From: Crambe crambe
Lineage: Eukaryota > Porifera > Demospongiae > Poecilosclerida > Crambeidae
DNA length: 64,000 nt
Reading direction: 5' to 3'
Assembly: GCA_963924555.1 (NCBI GenBank)
Contig: OZ004597.1
Coordinates: 3,304,404 to 3,368,403 of the forward strand
The notes under the pieces are model-generated. The model worked only from the letters and a program-made list of their open reading frames with translations. It was not told where the DNA came from and did no database searches. The number at the start of each line of letters is the position of its first letter. The first letter of the stretch is position 1. Of the stretch, positions 1-49,555 are shown piece by piece. The translations under genes were made by a program, and so were the position numbers.

Positions 1-13
1 TTAGACTAAGTTA

Positions 14-14526
<14,513 letters not shown>

Positions 14527-14647
14527 CTTTGGATGAAAATAGTTTTAGTCCCCTAGCTCTGCTGCGTGGTATAAGTAGTGCATCATGTGCGGAATGCGCA
14601 TGCGTGAGCGATCTTCATAATGAACTTCGACCTTGACCCACAAAAAA
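14527..14647. promoter_or_regulatory. Bidirectional promoter of genes A and B with NRF1-like motif
   Basis: Only 121 bp separate the ATG of gene A (minus, 14526) and gene B (plus, 14648). The gap holds TGCGCATGCGT (14595-14605), a close match to the palindromic NRF1/alpha-Pal consensus. Both genes are trefoil-GH31, so co-regulation is likely (inference). Confidence 0.55.
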
Positions 14648-29476
<14,829 letters not shown>

Positions 29477-30772
29477 TTTGGTATAGCTATTAGCTATAGC
29501 TCAACCTGTACACATGATCAACAATTTTGACCTGATTACAATTTGAAGCTTCTTGTATGCTGCAGCAGGAATGAGTCTTATGTACACAAGTCAGTTATTG
29601 CATAAGTGTGGGATAAAAGAGCAGAATACTTCTGTGTGTCATTTCCAAAAGTGCTAGAACAATGTCAATGGTAATTGGTACACCGACTATATTCAGAAGC
29701 AAAAAATAATTAGCTAGCTATAAAGGGTAATTCCAATTTGAAGTAACCATTTCAAAGCTGCATGCCAGGACTTCTGAGCTATAATTATAAAGCTATTATG
29801 TGATTCAGAAACAGAACAGCAATAATACACAGCTATTTGATGCCCAAATCACAGCTTTAGGTTCCTACAAGGCTTGGTTTTCATGCAAAGCAAGAGCTTG
29901 AACTTTCCACTCCATCAATTCTGCAGTAATTTGATGTTTGCCCTAAACAAATGTCAGCAAAATTGATACATACCCATCCCTGAAGACTGTCAGACTTGAA
30001 AGCTTCATGCCAATATTTTACCAAATTAGCTACACACTTCTGCCTGCTTCTTTGCATTTTTTTTTTACTTGGTAGCTAGCCCTGGGGGGTGGGGGTACTT
30101 GGTCAAAGCATCCAGCCCTGTGACTGAGAGATGAAATACAGTGAACCCCCTCTAATCAGGACCCCTGTAATGAGGTGAGGCCACCCCTCTAATCAGGACA
30201 CTTCTGTTGGCTCCAAAGGTGGCCAGATTAGAGAGTCAGCCAGCCATCTAGGCTGTTACCATCGGACACCACGAGGAGGTATGACTGGATTTCTGTCCGA
30301 CACAACATACAACACAAACAAAACACAAGTCTCAACAAAGATAATGAAGACATACAAACAAAACGCGAAGCAACACAACACACAAGTCTCAAAATAGAGA
30401 TAATTAAATTAAGACATACAAACAAAACACAAAAGTCTAATTAAGACATACAAACAATACACAACACAACCAACAGACAATTAAGACATACAAACAAACA
30501 ACAGAGACAATTTAAGACAAAGACAATTAAGACATACAAACATAAAAGCACATGGATATGTGTGTGCATATGGTGCAAACAAAAACCAACAACAACAAAA
30601 AAAAATTAATGGCATGGATGTGTGTGTATATATAAAGAGATAAGAGCATGTGGTGCATCTGGGGACATGTCGTTCAGGCATGATAAAGGAAAAAAATTGT
30701 CATAATGATCATACAGAAACTCCTCTTGAGGAAGTTAAGCTGTGATTTCATGCATGCAGCAAAGTCTCAAAC
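29477..30772. other. Spacer between gene B and the RecQ-like gene
   Basis: Contains the B and helicase 3' flanks, a dispersed motif (TCTAATCAGGACAC type, 30145-30230) also present at 42240-42480 and 54700-54800, and an A-rich tandem of AAGACATACAAACAAAACAC-type units at about 30340-30545. A pair of short minus-strand exon-like segments (30057-29870) is discussed under rejected items. Confidence 0.6.
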
Positions 30773-32256
30773 TCAATCATCACTCTCCACAGTCTTGTTG
30801 GAACAGTTGTCACAGCAGCGACTTGCCTCTGCATTGAGCTGGATGTCAAAATAGTCCAGAAGCCATTTTCGTCGACATACCGTGACATTCTCCATATAAT
30901 TCCTGACAGCAATGACTTCACGACCTCTGAGAGTTGCTGACTGCTTCTTCACTCGACAGTCAATGGGCTTCCAGTATATTGTGGATACTGCATCTCTACC
31001 TCCTCTCCCACTCTCCTGAAAGTAATCTTCCAGACTCTGAGGGGCTCCATAATGAATGACAGTGCTCACACCCTTGAGATCAATGCCCATACCCCATGTG
31101 CCTAAAGCAATTGTGGCAAAAACGACACGCACAATTCCATCAGGATCCAGGAGGCTCTTGAGGATAACATCCTTGTTGTGCCGAGGTGTACATGTATGGA
31201 ACATTCCAAATAGCCGGTAGTCACTAAGGTGAGGAGAACCTGGAGGGTAGTAAGAAGCCTCCCCTAACTCATAATGAAAGTGGGCGTAGAGGTCAGCACA
31301 AGTGTCCATTGACTGGCAATATACCAGCACTCTGGGGGCATGGACTGTCTTTTCCCTTAAGGTGGTGACAAGAAGAAGAAAGTCGGTGTCAATGTCAGCC
31401 CGAAGCTTAACCTCATAGTAAATGTTAGGCTGTGGAGAGGCAGTGACTTCAGTGCAGTCAAACATCTCAAGGCTTTCGATCACCTCCTCCTTCACACTCC
31501 TAGAAGCTGTAAAAGTGCAGGCCATCCACGGAGTGCATGGTGGCACAAAGGCACGAACCTCTGCCAGACGCCAGAAAGTTGGCCTAAAATCCTCGCTCCT
31601 AAAAATAAAACAAGCTACTTTTATAACAGTTTGTCAATCAATTTTTATACAGTAGTTGTTCTTGACCACACCAGGTCAACCTTAGCTGTTTGGTAGCTAA
31701 TTTAACAAACCAACCCCTACAGAGTAACCTACAACTTTGACACACAGTGAGCTTCATCAACGACAACTGCACAGACTCGGCTGGACATGAGGGGACTTTC
31801 CAGGGTTTTTCTCCATTTGGTATCTGCCAGGGCTTCTGGAGAAGAGAAAACCAGACTGGCACTTGTAAAACTACTCTCAGTGGCAAGGAATTTTTTGTCC
31901 ACAATGCTGCTCTCCCTAGTGCTGGAGGGGATAATCACAGCCTCCACTCCATTCCCTCTCAGATTTCTAACCTGATTTACCATCAGATCAATGAATGGAG
32001 ATACAATGATGGCACAACTTCTCCTCTCACTATCAACCAGGCCACGCCTATGGTCTAAGAGGAAAGGGAGAACTTCAAAACAAATGCTTTTGTCGAACAG
32101 AGAAACAAAAACGTCTTTTCCCCGGTAGACGGAGAGAATAGCTTGCTTCTGTTCGCTCTTCAACACTAGGTGGGATAACCTCAGCTGACATAGAGCGTAA
32201 TACACACCGTCCTCGAAGTTCTGAGAAGAACTGGCACCTGGAATAGAAGCAGCCAT
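30773..32256 (-). CDS. RecQ-like DEAH helicase with damaged Walker A
   Basis: Two exons (32256-31736 and 31598-30773, intron 137 bp) give 448 aa from MAASIPGASSS to VESDD. The splice TCAAA|GTTGTA..TAG|GAGC joins VDEAHCVSK to SEDFRPTFWRL in frame. RecQ features: Q-motif-like region (LSHLVLKSEQKQAILSVYRG), motif II VVVDEAHCVS, motif V GTWGMGIDLKGV, motif VI QESGRGGRDA and a RecQ zinc-binding Cys cluster (CRRKWLLDYF..CCDNC). Family role is ATP-driven 3'-5' DNA unwinding. The Walker A site, normally TGxGKS after VSLP, reads VSLFDKSICF and is three residues short, so ATP hydrolysis is doubtful. An in-frame ATG further upstream (32286) overlaps a promoter palindrome; 32256 is preferred. It may be one of a multicopy RecQ-like family; a second fragment lies at 33835-34010. 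Confidence 0.8.
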
Positions 32257-32276
32257 AGTCAAGTTGATCCACGAGT

Positions 32277-32294
32277 TTGTGCGCATGCGCACAA
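32277..32294. promoter_or_regulatory. Perfect 18-bp palindrome with NRF1-type core
   Basis: TTGTGCGCATGCGCACAA equals its own reverse complement and contains the TGCGCATGCGCA core of the NRF1/alpha-Pal site. It lies in the short gap between the divergent helicase (ATG 32256) and the trefoil exon starting at 32368, so it probably serves a bidirectional promoter. Confidence 0.6.
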
Positions 32295-32367
32295 TCAGTG
32301 GCGTGGCGCGCCGGCATGGCGGGGGTGTGATCATGGTGGGTGGAGTTTAATTTGGTAAATAATTATC

Positions 32368-32736
32368 ATGCGAAAAATGGTACTTTGGTTGTCTGTAGCT
32401 CTGTCTGTAGCTCTCTCTGTATTAGCAGTTTCTCCCTTGGCTCAGAGTTGCAGCATGTCGGTCTCTTTGCCAAGAATTCCCTGCGGTAAGACTATAAGTT
32501 CTTGTGCTGATACTTTGAGTGTATTCAACCAACTATATACAGCTGGGAGTACAATGGAGGAGTGTGAAAGCTATGGGTGTTGCTGGAGTTCAGAAAGTGT
32601 GAGAATGTGGCAATTTGGTTATCATGGTCAGTTGATTGACTAATTCTAATTTGCATAGGGACAGCAACCTTACTGCTATTTTGAGACACCTAGGTACATT
32701 GTGAAGTATAGATCAAACACCACATATGGAGAAAAG
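32368..32736 (+). pseudogene. Duplicated 5' end of a trefoil-GH31 gene (orphan or alternative first exons)
   Basis: Three exons (32368-32485, 32543-32598, 32659-32736) encode a signal peptide (MRKMVLWLSVALSVALSVLA), one full trefoil ([23 protein letters not shown]) and the linker KYRSNTTYGEK. They match gene C exons 1-3 (34700-35160) in length, phase and sequence. No GH31 exons follow before gene C. It is either a dead duplicate or an alternative start: exon 3 ends in phase 0 and could splice to gene C exon 4 at 35887. The promoter and part of the adjoining helicase gene were duplicated with it. Confidence 0.75.
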
Positions 32737-33834
32737 GTAAAACTGTTATGGCTACTAAAATTATAAACTACTAATACTTGGATAATATTCAATTAATAGG
32801 CCACACTGGTTTGTTACACTCGCCCCACACTAGGGAGTTGACTGATATTTGCATGTTCTAACATCATAGCTTCTTTTTGTGATGACCTTGGCATTGGGTA
32901 AACTGAGCATCATGCTTGCCCCACAACGCTTGTACCTAAATCCCATATTGTGTCACTGTAGTGAGGAAGTTTGTGCTTGCCCCACAATGCTTGCATTTCC
33001 CTAGTAGGATATGAACCTAATCCCATATTGTGTCACTGTAGCTAGTGAATATGACAAATCTTTCTCTCCATATTCACATTTTTTCAGTCGTTACTGCCAT
33101 AATTATATAATAGGGCCCCATACAAATTTTATTTGCACAGAAAGTTAATATTTTCCCATTTAGTTTAGCTAATAATTCCTGCTCTATATACATAATTATA
33201 GTAAATAAAAACAATCACATAAACAGATCACACATGACCTATCTAACATTATGAAGAAGTAGATGCACGAGGTCACAATCACTTGGAAACAAGTGCCTTG
33301 ATGGTTGGATTTTCTTTTTAAGTGGCCATGATTTAATATTGCACCATGAACTGAAGTTACACTGTTGCAAAATAAATTTAGCTATACACAAATTTCAGCT
33401 GCATCAATCAAGGCAGCTTTTAATTGTGGTAGCTAGACAATAATTATTATCTTTCCAAGCTACAAGTGACAATATATAAAGAGTCAATACTGACTTCAAA
33501 TGCAAGGCAAACATGAATCTAGCTACAGAGACAAAAATAGGTATGTGATCCAGCTTGCAAGCAGCACCATTCAGAATGGGATATATAACAAAATACTTGT
33601 TTGGGAACCCTCAGATATTTAAATTGACAAACAACATGTTGGGTGTCACTGTGTGTCATATGTGGCATCAAGCTGACCAAAATTCCAACCAAGTGCACCT
33701 CCTGAGTGGCTGCAAATGCAGGGGACCAACACGTGCAGTCCCCCAAGAGTCCAAGATCTATGTATACACAGGACCAACTGTTACACATACAGTCCCCAAG
33801 GACTATCTGTGTACTTACTGGAAAAGTCAGTGAG
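32737..33834. other. Spacer with dispersed repeats
   Basis: No gene recognised. The stretch 32875-33045 holds two copies of a GCTTGCCCCACAA..CCCATATTGTGTCACTG motif that recurs in diverged form near 18650 and 37580, so it is a dispersed repeat fragment. Confidence 0.5.
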
Positions 33835-34010
33835 CTTCATCAATGATAACTACCACACACATAATGCAAGGGGATTTTCCAATTTTCTCCACTTGGTATC
33901 TGCCAGGGCTTCTGGAGAAGAGAAGACAAGACTTGGCACTTGTAAAACTACTCTCAGTAGCAAGGAATTCCTTGTCCACAAAGCTGCTCTCGCCATTCTC
34001 CCCAAATTGA
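33835..34010 (-). pseudogene. Fragment of a second RecQ-like helicase copy
   Basis: The reverse strand encodes VDKEFLATESSFTSA, then a frameshift, then SRSPG, CVVVIIDEAH, closely matching the region from VDKKFLATESS to VDEAH of the helicase at 31736-31930. Only this internal piece remains. It abuts LINE-like sequence at about 34010 and is out of frame, so it is not functional. Confidence 0.75.
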
Positions 34011-34014
34011 TGCA

Positions 34015-34610
34015 TGCGCAAAACGGACTATTAAGTTCATCAGCTGCTGATGGTTTCTGGGGAAGTAGGCACGAGAGAGCTTTCTTTGATGTAAGGGTTT
34101 TTAACCCATAATTATGCTCCCTCAAACCGAAACTCCCAACTAACAGTTTGCTACAGATCTCATGAAAATGCAAAGAAAAGGTCTTATGATCAATGAATCA
34201 GAGAGGTTGAACATGGCTCTTTCACTCCCCTCGTTCTGTCTTGCACTGGTGGCATGGGACGTGCTGCTGTAAACACATACAAGAGACTGGCCGCTCTTAT
34301 CTCAACAAAAAGAGATGATATCTACAGCAACACCATGGGCTGGATCCGATGTCGTCTCTCATTCTCTCTGCTACGTGCAGCTATCATGTGCATCAGGAGT
34401 GCCTGCTCCACCATTGGCCATGCAACCAGGGAACCTGAGGCCCCAACAGATCTTATCACCCGGGTCTGCCACATCGCAGCATTGGACTAATTACACGTCA
34501 CCCTAACCTTTTATCTCACTTTATTTACTTCTCCTCTCTACATTTTATATTTCAGCTGCTGAGCAACGTTAAAAAAAAAATAATAATAAATAAATAAATA
34601 AATAAATAAA
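34015..34610 (+). mobile_element. 5'-truncated LINE-like element: decayed C-terminal coding end plus A-rich tail
   Basis: The plus strand encodes GFWGSRHERAFFDVRVFNP, then after a frameshift YAPSNRNSQLTVCYRSHENA, an in-frame TGA, and IREVEHGSFTPLV..GGMGRAAVNTYKRLAALIS..MGWIRCRLSFSLLRAAIMCI up to a stop at 34490. I recognise this as the C-terminal part of proteins of invertebrate reverse-transcriptase elements. A 3' tail of A10, (TAA)n and (ATAA)n ends at about 34609. The frameshift and stop show an old, inactive copy. It sits beside the broken helicase fragment and just upstream of the gene C promoter. Confidence 0.65.
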
Positions 34611-34699
34611 AGCTTATCAGTGGGTGTGGCCCGTTATGGTGTGGCGGGGGTGTGATTATGGTGGGTGGAGTCTAGTCACGTGGCCCTATAAACGTAAAC

Positions 34700-43850
<9,151 letters not shown>

Positions 43851-44404
43851 ATATAGTTCAACCTCAAACTTCAACCTCACTTGTTTATATATTATTCAAA
43901 ATTATCATTAATTAGGTTTTGCAGCAGATTACCCAAAAATTAAGACCTTGTTGGTACACAGGATTTGCTATGCCCTGTTCTCATGGCCAACTAGCTAGCC
44001 TAGGTCTAGGGGTGTTCCTAAATGCATGCAATTTCCGGCTCTTTATACTGAAATGTAAGAGACATTAGCTAGTCTTGTTTCACCATACTGTAGAGAGACT
44101 TCTGAACTGCGTGCAATTCAAACCAAGTACACATGGGTGTGGCTTTACATTATTTGACCGGCCCTGTACTGTACTGTGTGAGGTACAGGGCCAGTGGGTG
44201 GGTATGGTCACAAAAAATAATATTCATATAGGAATCAACCTCACTGGGCCAGTGGGTGTGGTCACAAAAGTATTCATATGGGAATATGCAGTATTCATAT
44301 ATCAATAAATATAATATGAGGAGATTTTCCTTCATTAATTTTGTTTGTTCACTTTACACATTTTAGTATTACGCATGCGCAATAATTAAGTTCCTGCAAA
44401 ATCT
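43851..44404. promoter_or_regulatory. Spacer and promoter region of the MPEG1-like gene
   Basis: The 3' flank of gene C, then two copies of GGGCCAGTGGGTG.GGTCACAAAA near 44188 and 44248, then TACGCATGCGCA (44370-44381), an NRF1-like palindrome 53 bp before the preferred ATG of the MPEG1-like gene. Confidence 0.5.
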
Positions 44405-44434
44405 ATGCTGCAACAGATCAAACTAAAGGCGATC

Positions 44435-46681
44435 ATGACTAGTGTATATGCTCTCAGTCTGTTACTATTTGCTGTAGCTTCATGCCAAGAAGCTACGCCG
44501 CCACCAGCAAACCCCCCTCTGGGAGATGTGCGAAATTGTCCAGTAAGATCCCCTCAAGATGACAGCCTGCCCCTCTACCAAATGGAAGTCCTGCCCGGCA
44601 TTGGATTTGACAACCTCCGAAACCTTGACATGGGGCAGGTCCACGCTCATAACTTCACCACCTGCAGCACTTCAAAAGATGGAAAATACCTTTTGCCCGA
44701 CAGCATTTTTCTGATTCCTATTCAAGAGAGCAAAGTTGAAGTATATGCAGAATATTTTGACCACTGGGATAACTATACTTCAATGACTTCCAGTTCCATT
44801 AACGTGGATGCAAGCTTCTTCTCTGTCGTCAGTGGAAAATTCTCATCTGGCTACTCAACTACCAAATCACACATGTACAACGATAAGGCTAAGTCCACCC
44901 GTGTTCAAATCAGAAACAAACTCTATTCTGTCAAAATTCAGCCAGGAGCTCCACTTCACCATATTTTTAAGTCCAGGATATTTGACCTTGCAGCAAGCAT
45001 TCAAAACAATAACACTGAGTATGCTCATTATTTGGCTGAACTCATTGTGAGAGACTACGGAACACATTACATATCATCTATGGATGCAGGTGCCATATTA
45101 TCACAAGTCGATTTCATCAAATCCACAAGTGGTGAGGATATGTCAAAGTACTCCTCTCATATCACAGCATCTGCCAGTGCTAATTTCTTCGGTAAAGTAT
45201 CTCTTGGTACAACATTCCAACATAGTTCGTCACAAACTAGTACCACTGACTTTATCAATAATCGAACATACTCTGAGGTCGTTACCATTGGCGGTCCACC
45301 TTTCACCCCAAACATGACACTCACAGAGTGGGAACAAGGAATTGCAAGTGCCCTTGTAGCTATTGATCGATCAGGAGATCCTCTCCACTATGTCATCAAT
45401 CCCACAACTCTACCTACGCTTCCTGACACCACAGTTAGATCTGTTGCTAACTTCATTCATAAGGCCATTAACAGGTACTACAAAGTCAACACTCGTCATG
45501 GTTGTACCAACCCAGAAGCTGAAAATTTCAACTTCCATGCAAACCTTGATGACCAAACATGCACACCTCCCGATACGAATTTCACGTTTGGTGGAATCTT
45601 CCAGCAGTGTACAGTTGATCCAACTCACAATACTGAAGATTTATGCAATGGTGGACCAGAACCTGCCGCTCAACTCAATCCACTCACTGGTCAATATTCT
45701 TGCCCTGATCATTATACAGTGGTCCCCCTTCACAATGGCTCAGTTACTCACGTAGTTCAAAAACCTGTGTGTAATGAGGTCTGTTCAGACTGTGGCTTCC
45801 TTGGTTTGTTTACTTGTTGCCACTGTGAGACTGTCCTCACTCCATTCATGAGTATTGGCCACTATCAGACTTACTGGTGTGCTGCGACCCCTGGAGAACA
45901 GATACCCCAGAGTGATGGTTATCTCTTTGGTGGTTATTACAACTCAAAGACATCCAACCCCGTCACTGGATCTATGACATGCCCACGCTTCTTTTATCCA
46001 CTCCACATGGGTGAAGACATCAAGATTTGTGTCAGCACAGATTATGAACAAGGATACGCTTATGCCGTTGATTTCGCTGGTTTTGAGAGCTGCTCCGTAG
46101 GCAATCCTTTGGCTGTGGCCGGATCTTCAGCCAGTCAGAGTCCAAGCAGCTGGCCCCATACTTGTCCCCATGGATATACTCAACATTTGGTGGCTGTAGA
46201 AGATGGGTGTGAAATTAACTTTTGTGTGCGTGGTGGAGCTTTCAAGCCCAATTCTGTCCATGCACCTAAATTACCTCCTTTCCGCAAACATCCCAAGTAT
46301 AAGTACAATGTCAGTGATACACTAGTTGTGTTTGGTTTATATGGGAGAGCATGGGTGAAAAATGATGACGGGGAATGGAGTGAAATTGATCCTGACTCAG
46401 AAAGTGGCCGCAAGTTATTAAAAGATTTGAACAATTCAAATTCAGAATCTAAACAAGAAGAAAAAGAGTTATCGAATGGTGCTGTTGCAGCTGTGTCAAT
46501 TATAGGCACTCTCCTTCTTGGTGTGATCATCGTAATAGTGATATTCACAGGTCGCTATGCTGTAAAAAAGTATCGTAAACAGAAGAAACACATTGGTTAT
46601 GCATCCATCAACGATTCCAGCAATAACCAGGAGTTAAACCCTCCCCCATCTGATTCACCCACCTCGGCTGAATCTGTCTAA
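44435..46681 (+). CDS. mpeg1: MPEG1/perforin-2-like MACPF protein, single exon
   Basis: One continuous frame. ATG 44435 places the signal peptide (MTSVYALSLLLFAVASC) at the very N-terminus; an ATG at 44405 would add 10 residues. The mature part starts with a Cys/Pro-rich segment and the MPEG1-typical LPGIGFDNLRNLDMGQV, then a MACPF domain with the signature RDYGTHYISSMDAGA and helix-forming segments. Cys-rich regions follow (CSDCGFLGLFTCCHC, and CPHGYTQHLVAVEDGCEINF as in the membrane-proximal P2 region), then one transmembrane helix (SIIGTLLLGVIIVIVIFTG) and a short basic tail. Length (about 750 aa) fits the family's roughly 700 aa. Known family role: an endo-phagosomal pore-forming effector against engulfed bacteria; sponge homologues are known. 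It has no introns, unlike both GH31 neighbours. Its placement between C and D may be chance. Confidence 0.9.
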   Translation: MTSVYALSLLLFAVASCQEATPPPANPPLGDVRNCPVRSPQDDSLPLYQMEVLPGIGFDNLRNLDMGQVHAHNFTTCSTSKDGKYLLPDSIFLIPIQESKVEVYAEYFDHWDNYTSMTSSSINVDASFFSVVSGKFSSGYSTTKSHMYNDKAKSTRVQIRNKLYSVKIQPGAPLHHIFKSRIFDLAASIQNNNTEYAHYLAELIVRDYGTHYISSMDAGAILSQVDFIKSTSGEDMSKYSSHITASASANFFGKVSLGTTFQHSSSQTSTTDFINNRTYSEVVTIGGPPFTPNMTLTEWEQGIASALVAIDRSGDPLHYVINPTTLPTLPDTTVRSVANFIHKAINRYYKVNTRHGCTNPEAENFNFHANLDDQTCTPPDTNFTFGGIFQQCTVDPTHNTEDLCNGGPEPAAQLNPLTGQYSCPDHYTVVPLHNGSVTHVVQKPVCNEVCSDCGFLGLFTCCHCETVLTPFMSIGHYQTYWCAATPGEQIPQSDGYLFGGYYNSKTSNPVTGSMTCPRFFYPLHMGEDIKICVSTDYEQGYAYAVDFAGFESCSVGNPLAVAGSSASQSPSSWPHTCPHGYTQHLVAVEDGCEINFCVRGGAFKPNSVHAPKLPPFRKHPKYKYNVSDTLVVFGLYGRAWVKNDDGEWSEIDPDSESGRKLLKDLNNSNSESKQEEKELSNGAVAAVSIIGTLLLGVIIVIVIFTGRYAVKKYRKQKKHIGYASINDSSNNQELNPPPSDSPTSAESV

Positions 46682-47689
46682 TTGTGAAACTGTGAGGCTA
46701 TTGGGTTTGAACTTGTAGCTAGTTACTGGTTACATACATGACTATAATTATATATTTAACCCTTAGGATATATTTTTATAGTGTCTTAGTAGCTATATCC
46801 CCTCTCTTTTGCTATTATTGTATTAGCTATAATTATGTTTACTTCATACTCCCTATGGTATTATAAGCCCTTTCATTATAACCTCACATGTTTGGACATA
46901 GTCTGTGATTAATGTTAACCTTTCTACAGAGGTGTATCCACAGAATTTTGAGTGGTGTGGTGTGCTTGTGCATGGGAATTTTCAGTTGATCAGTAAAGTT
47001 ATGCTAGTGTGTGTGGTGTTTTAATAAAAGTAGTCCGTTGGAAACCGGATCAACCGGAGTGACCTGTTCTATAATTATAGCTGGCTTTCTGACCTGTTAA
47101 ATCAATGACAGTTGCATTGTAATAGAACATACATGCATATGAAAAAGGCACTGCATTGTGGTATGCAACACTAGCAGCAGGGTAGACATTGATAATGTTA
47201 AGAAAAGGAATAGTACAACAGTGAAATCAGAAGTAGCTGGTCTGAGGATTGGGATGAAAAGGAAAGCAAAGTGCCAGGCCTGTAACCAGCAGGCGGTTCA
47301 GCTGGCTTGAGCCCCTCCCCCCTCCCAGGAAATAATTACAGTAGCTAAGATCATGGCCATCTCCTGGAAAGTTGAATCAATTCATCTCTATCATATTAAT
47401 GCAAGGTCTAAATGTGACACAGTAATATACAAGGAAATGCATATCTTTAATATGCAAGAGCTTTAATATGCAAGGTACACTAAAAATATGCAGATCTGGG
47501 TATTTTTTACTTGGTTGCTACTTGGAGACTGGCAGGTTTTTTTGTTCTACGTATTTCAAAGGTATGGTATAACAAGTAGCTAGCTAAGCTTACCCCATAA
47601 TAATTATTATGCTTACCCTTTACCGATTTTTGTTGCACAATCATGTATTGGGCGGGGTCTAGTCGGTTCAGCTGAGCTAGCTAGTGAAA
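46682..47689. other. Spacer between MPEG1-like gene and gene D
   Basis: AT-rich 3' flank with a possible AATAAA at 47022, a short low-complexity stretch and the gene D promoter. No coding region recognised. Confidence 0.5.
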
Positions 47690-49463
47690 ATGATACTTTG
47701 GTGGGCTCTCTCTCTGTTAGCAGTTTCTTCCCTGGCTCAGAGATGCATCAATTCAGACTCTTCGCCAGGAATTCCCTGCGGTAAGTGTTTGGGGAAGTGT
47801 ATGCCATGGTAAAGCTGTAGCTGCTAGCTTTCCGTAGTGAAAGGGGCTGGGCTCTGCGAGACTACTGTCTAGTAGCAAGCTGAACAACGCTAGTAAATAG
47901 CATGGGTAAATTTTGATGCATTGAACCAACTATATAGCTGGGACTAACTCGCAGGAGGAGTGTGAAAGCTATGGGTGCTGCTGGACCAATGGAAGTGTGA
48001 GAGAATGTTCTTTATATCATGGCCAGTTGATTGACTTCTCCAATGTGTTTTGCATAGCCCTACTGCTATTTTGAGACACCTAAGTACATTGTGAAGTATA
48101 GATCTAACACCAAGTATGGAGTGAAGGTAAGACTGTGTTTATGGCATAAAAACTAACATTTGGACAATTATTAAAAAATGGGCACAATAGGACTATTAGG
48201 TGATTAATTTTATGCACATCCTATAAACCGAGCTGTTGGATTTCTGTGTTTCCCAGTCTGTTTACAAGATCTTGATTCCCATCTATCTGAAAGTAGTCAG
48301 TACCATTAGATTCATTAGAGTTATAGTAGAGTTCAGGCCATTGTGATTCATTGGTTGCTCTCACATACAGTTGATTTTGGGATTTGAAGATGAAACAGCA
48401 GCAGCAAGAATGCCAGGTTCTCCCATCTCACCTCTTGTAATGGATTTGACTCAGGAAACTGAGTACCGATTACACATCAAGATATCCGATCCTAACAATA
48501 AAAGATGGGAGATCCCTGAGAGGTGAGTGCAATAATTATTTTTCTTACATGCATAGCTTTCTTGTACGTAATTATCCACAGTATTCTACCCACTCCACCT
48601 CCTACTTCCAAGCCTGTTGAGTCCTCAAAATACGATTATCAACTGCCAAAGGTTGGAGAAGAGTTCTTCTTTTCAGTGTTCAGGCTAGTGCACATAATCC
48701 TGTCAGACTACTACTGTCTTACAATTCTCATTATTATTATAGGAGGTACTATAATACTTCAATCTTCAATACTTCTTCCATTGGCTGTGAGTACACACTT
48801 ACAGGCCTGTAGCTAGTAGGTGGCTCAATGGTCTTGAGCCCCCACCCCCTCCCTTTGATTGAATTAAACCATTAATTTTAGTTTTTACACATCTTAGCTG
48901 AGTAGCACAATAATAAGAAGGGGAAAAAAAACATTTCCGTGAAATGAAAAAGAAATGTAGGGATGAACATTGTTCAAAAAAGTAAGGAAACAAGGGTAGG
49001 AATGAAGGATGGAAATGGGATCGATCTTTGTTGTGTATATTCAGCCAACAATCCCTAGATATCTACATCATCCCAACAAATACACTGTACCACTTTCTGT
49101 TTAATTGTCAATCCTGGGAGGTTCCCCAAACTAACCCAACTTCCCCCCCCCCCCCCCCCCCCCCCCAAAGGTACAAAGGTATAGATATTTTTTTTGGCTC
49201 GGCACTGGAGTGCCGAGGCGCAGTGCCGGGATCAACTATGGTGGTGGTAGTGGTGGTGGTACGTATGTCGTAATAGTAGCATACCCCGCATGTTCATGTA
49301 ACTTTCACCCACAATCTACAACTAGCTGTTATTCAAGTGTGAATGGACCAAGAGACAGCGAGAAAGTAATGGACATAAACAGTAGACGAAGAACAGTAAC
49401 AGAGAGACATCAGTCTAATCGTGAAGAAAGCTTAAGACAGGCCAGCTAGCAACAGGAAAGCCA

Positions 49464-49555
<92 letters not shown>

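Noticed and set aside
29870..30057. Two short minus-strand exon-like segments (ending YWHEAFKSDSLQGW and EWKVQALALHENQAL, stop near 29870)
   Set aside because: Donor and acceptor look plausible, but no upstream exon or family was found and the helicase already ends at 30773; too weak to annotate.
33519..33833. Frames on both strands of about 90 codons
   Set aside because: No domain, no splice context, and overlapping opposite-strand frames of equal quality.
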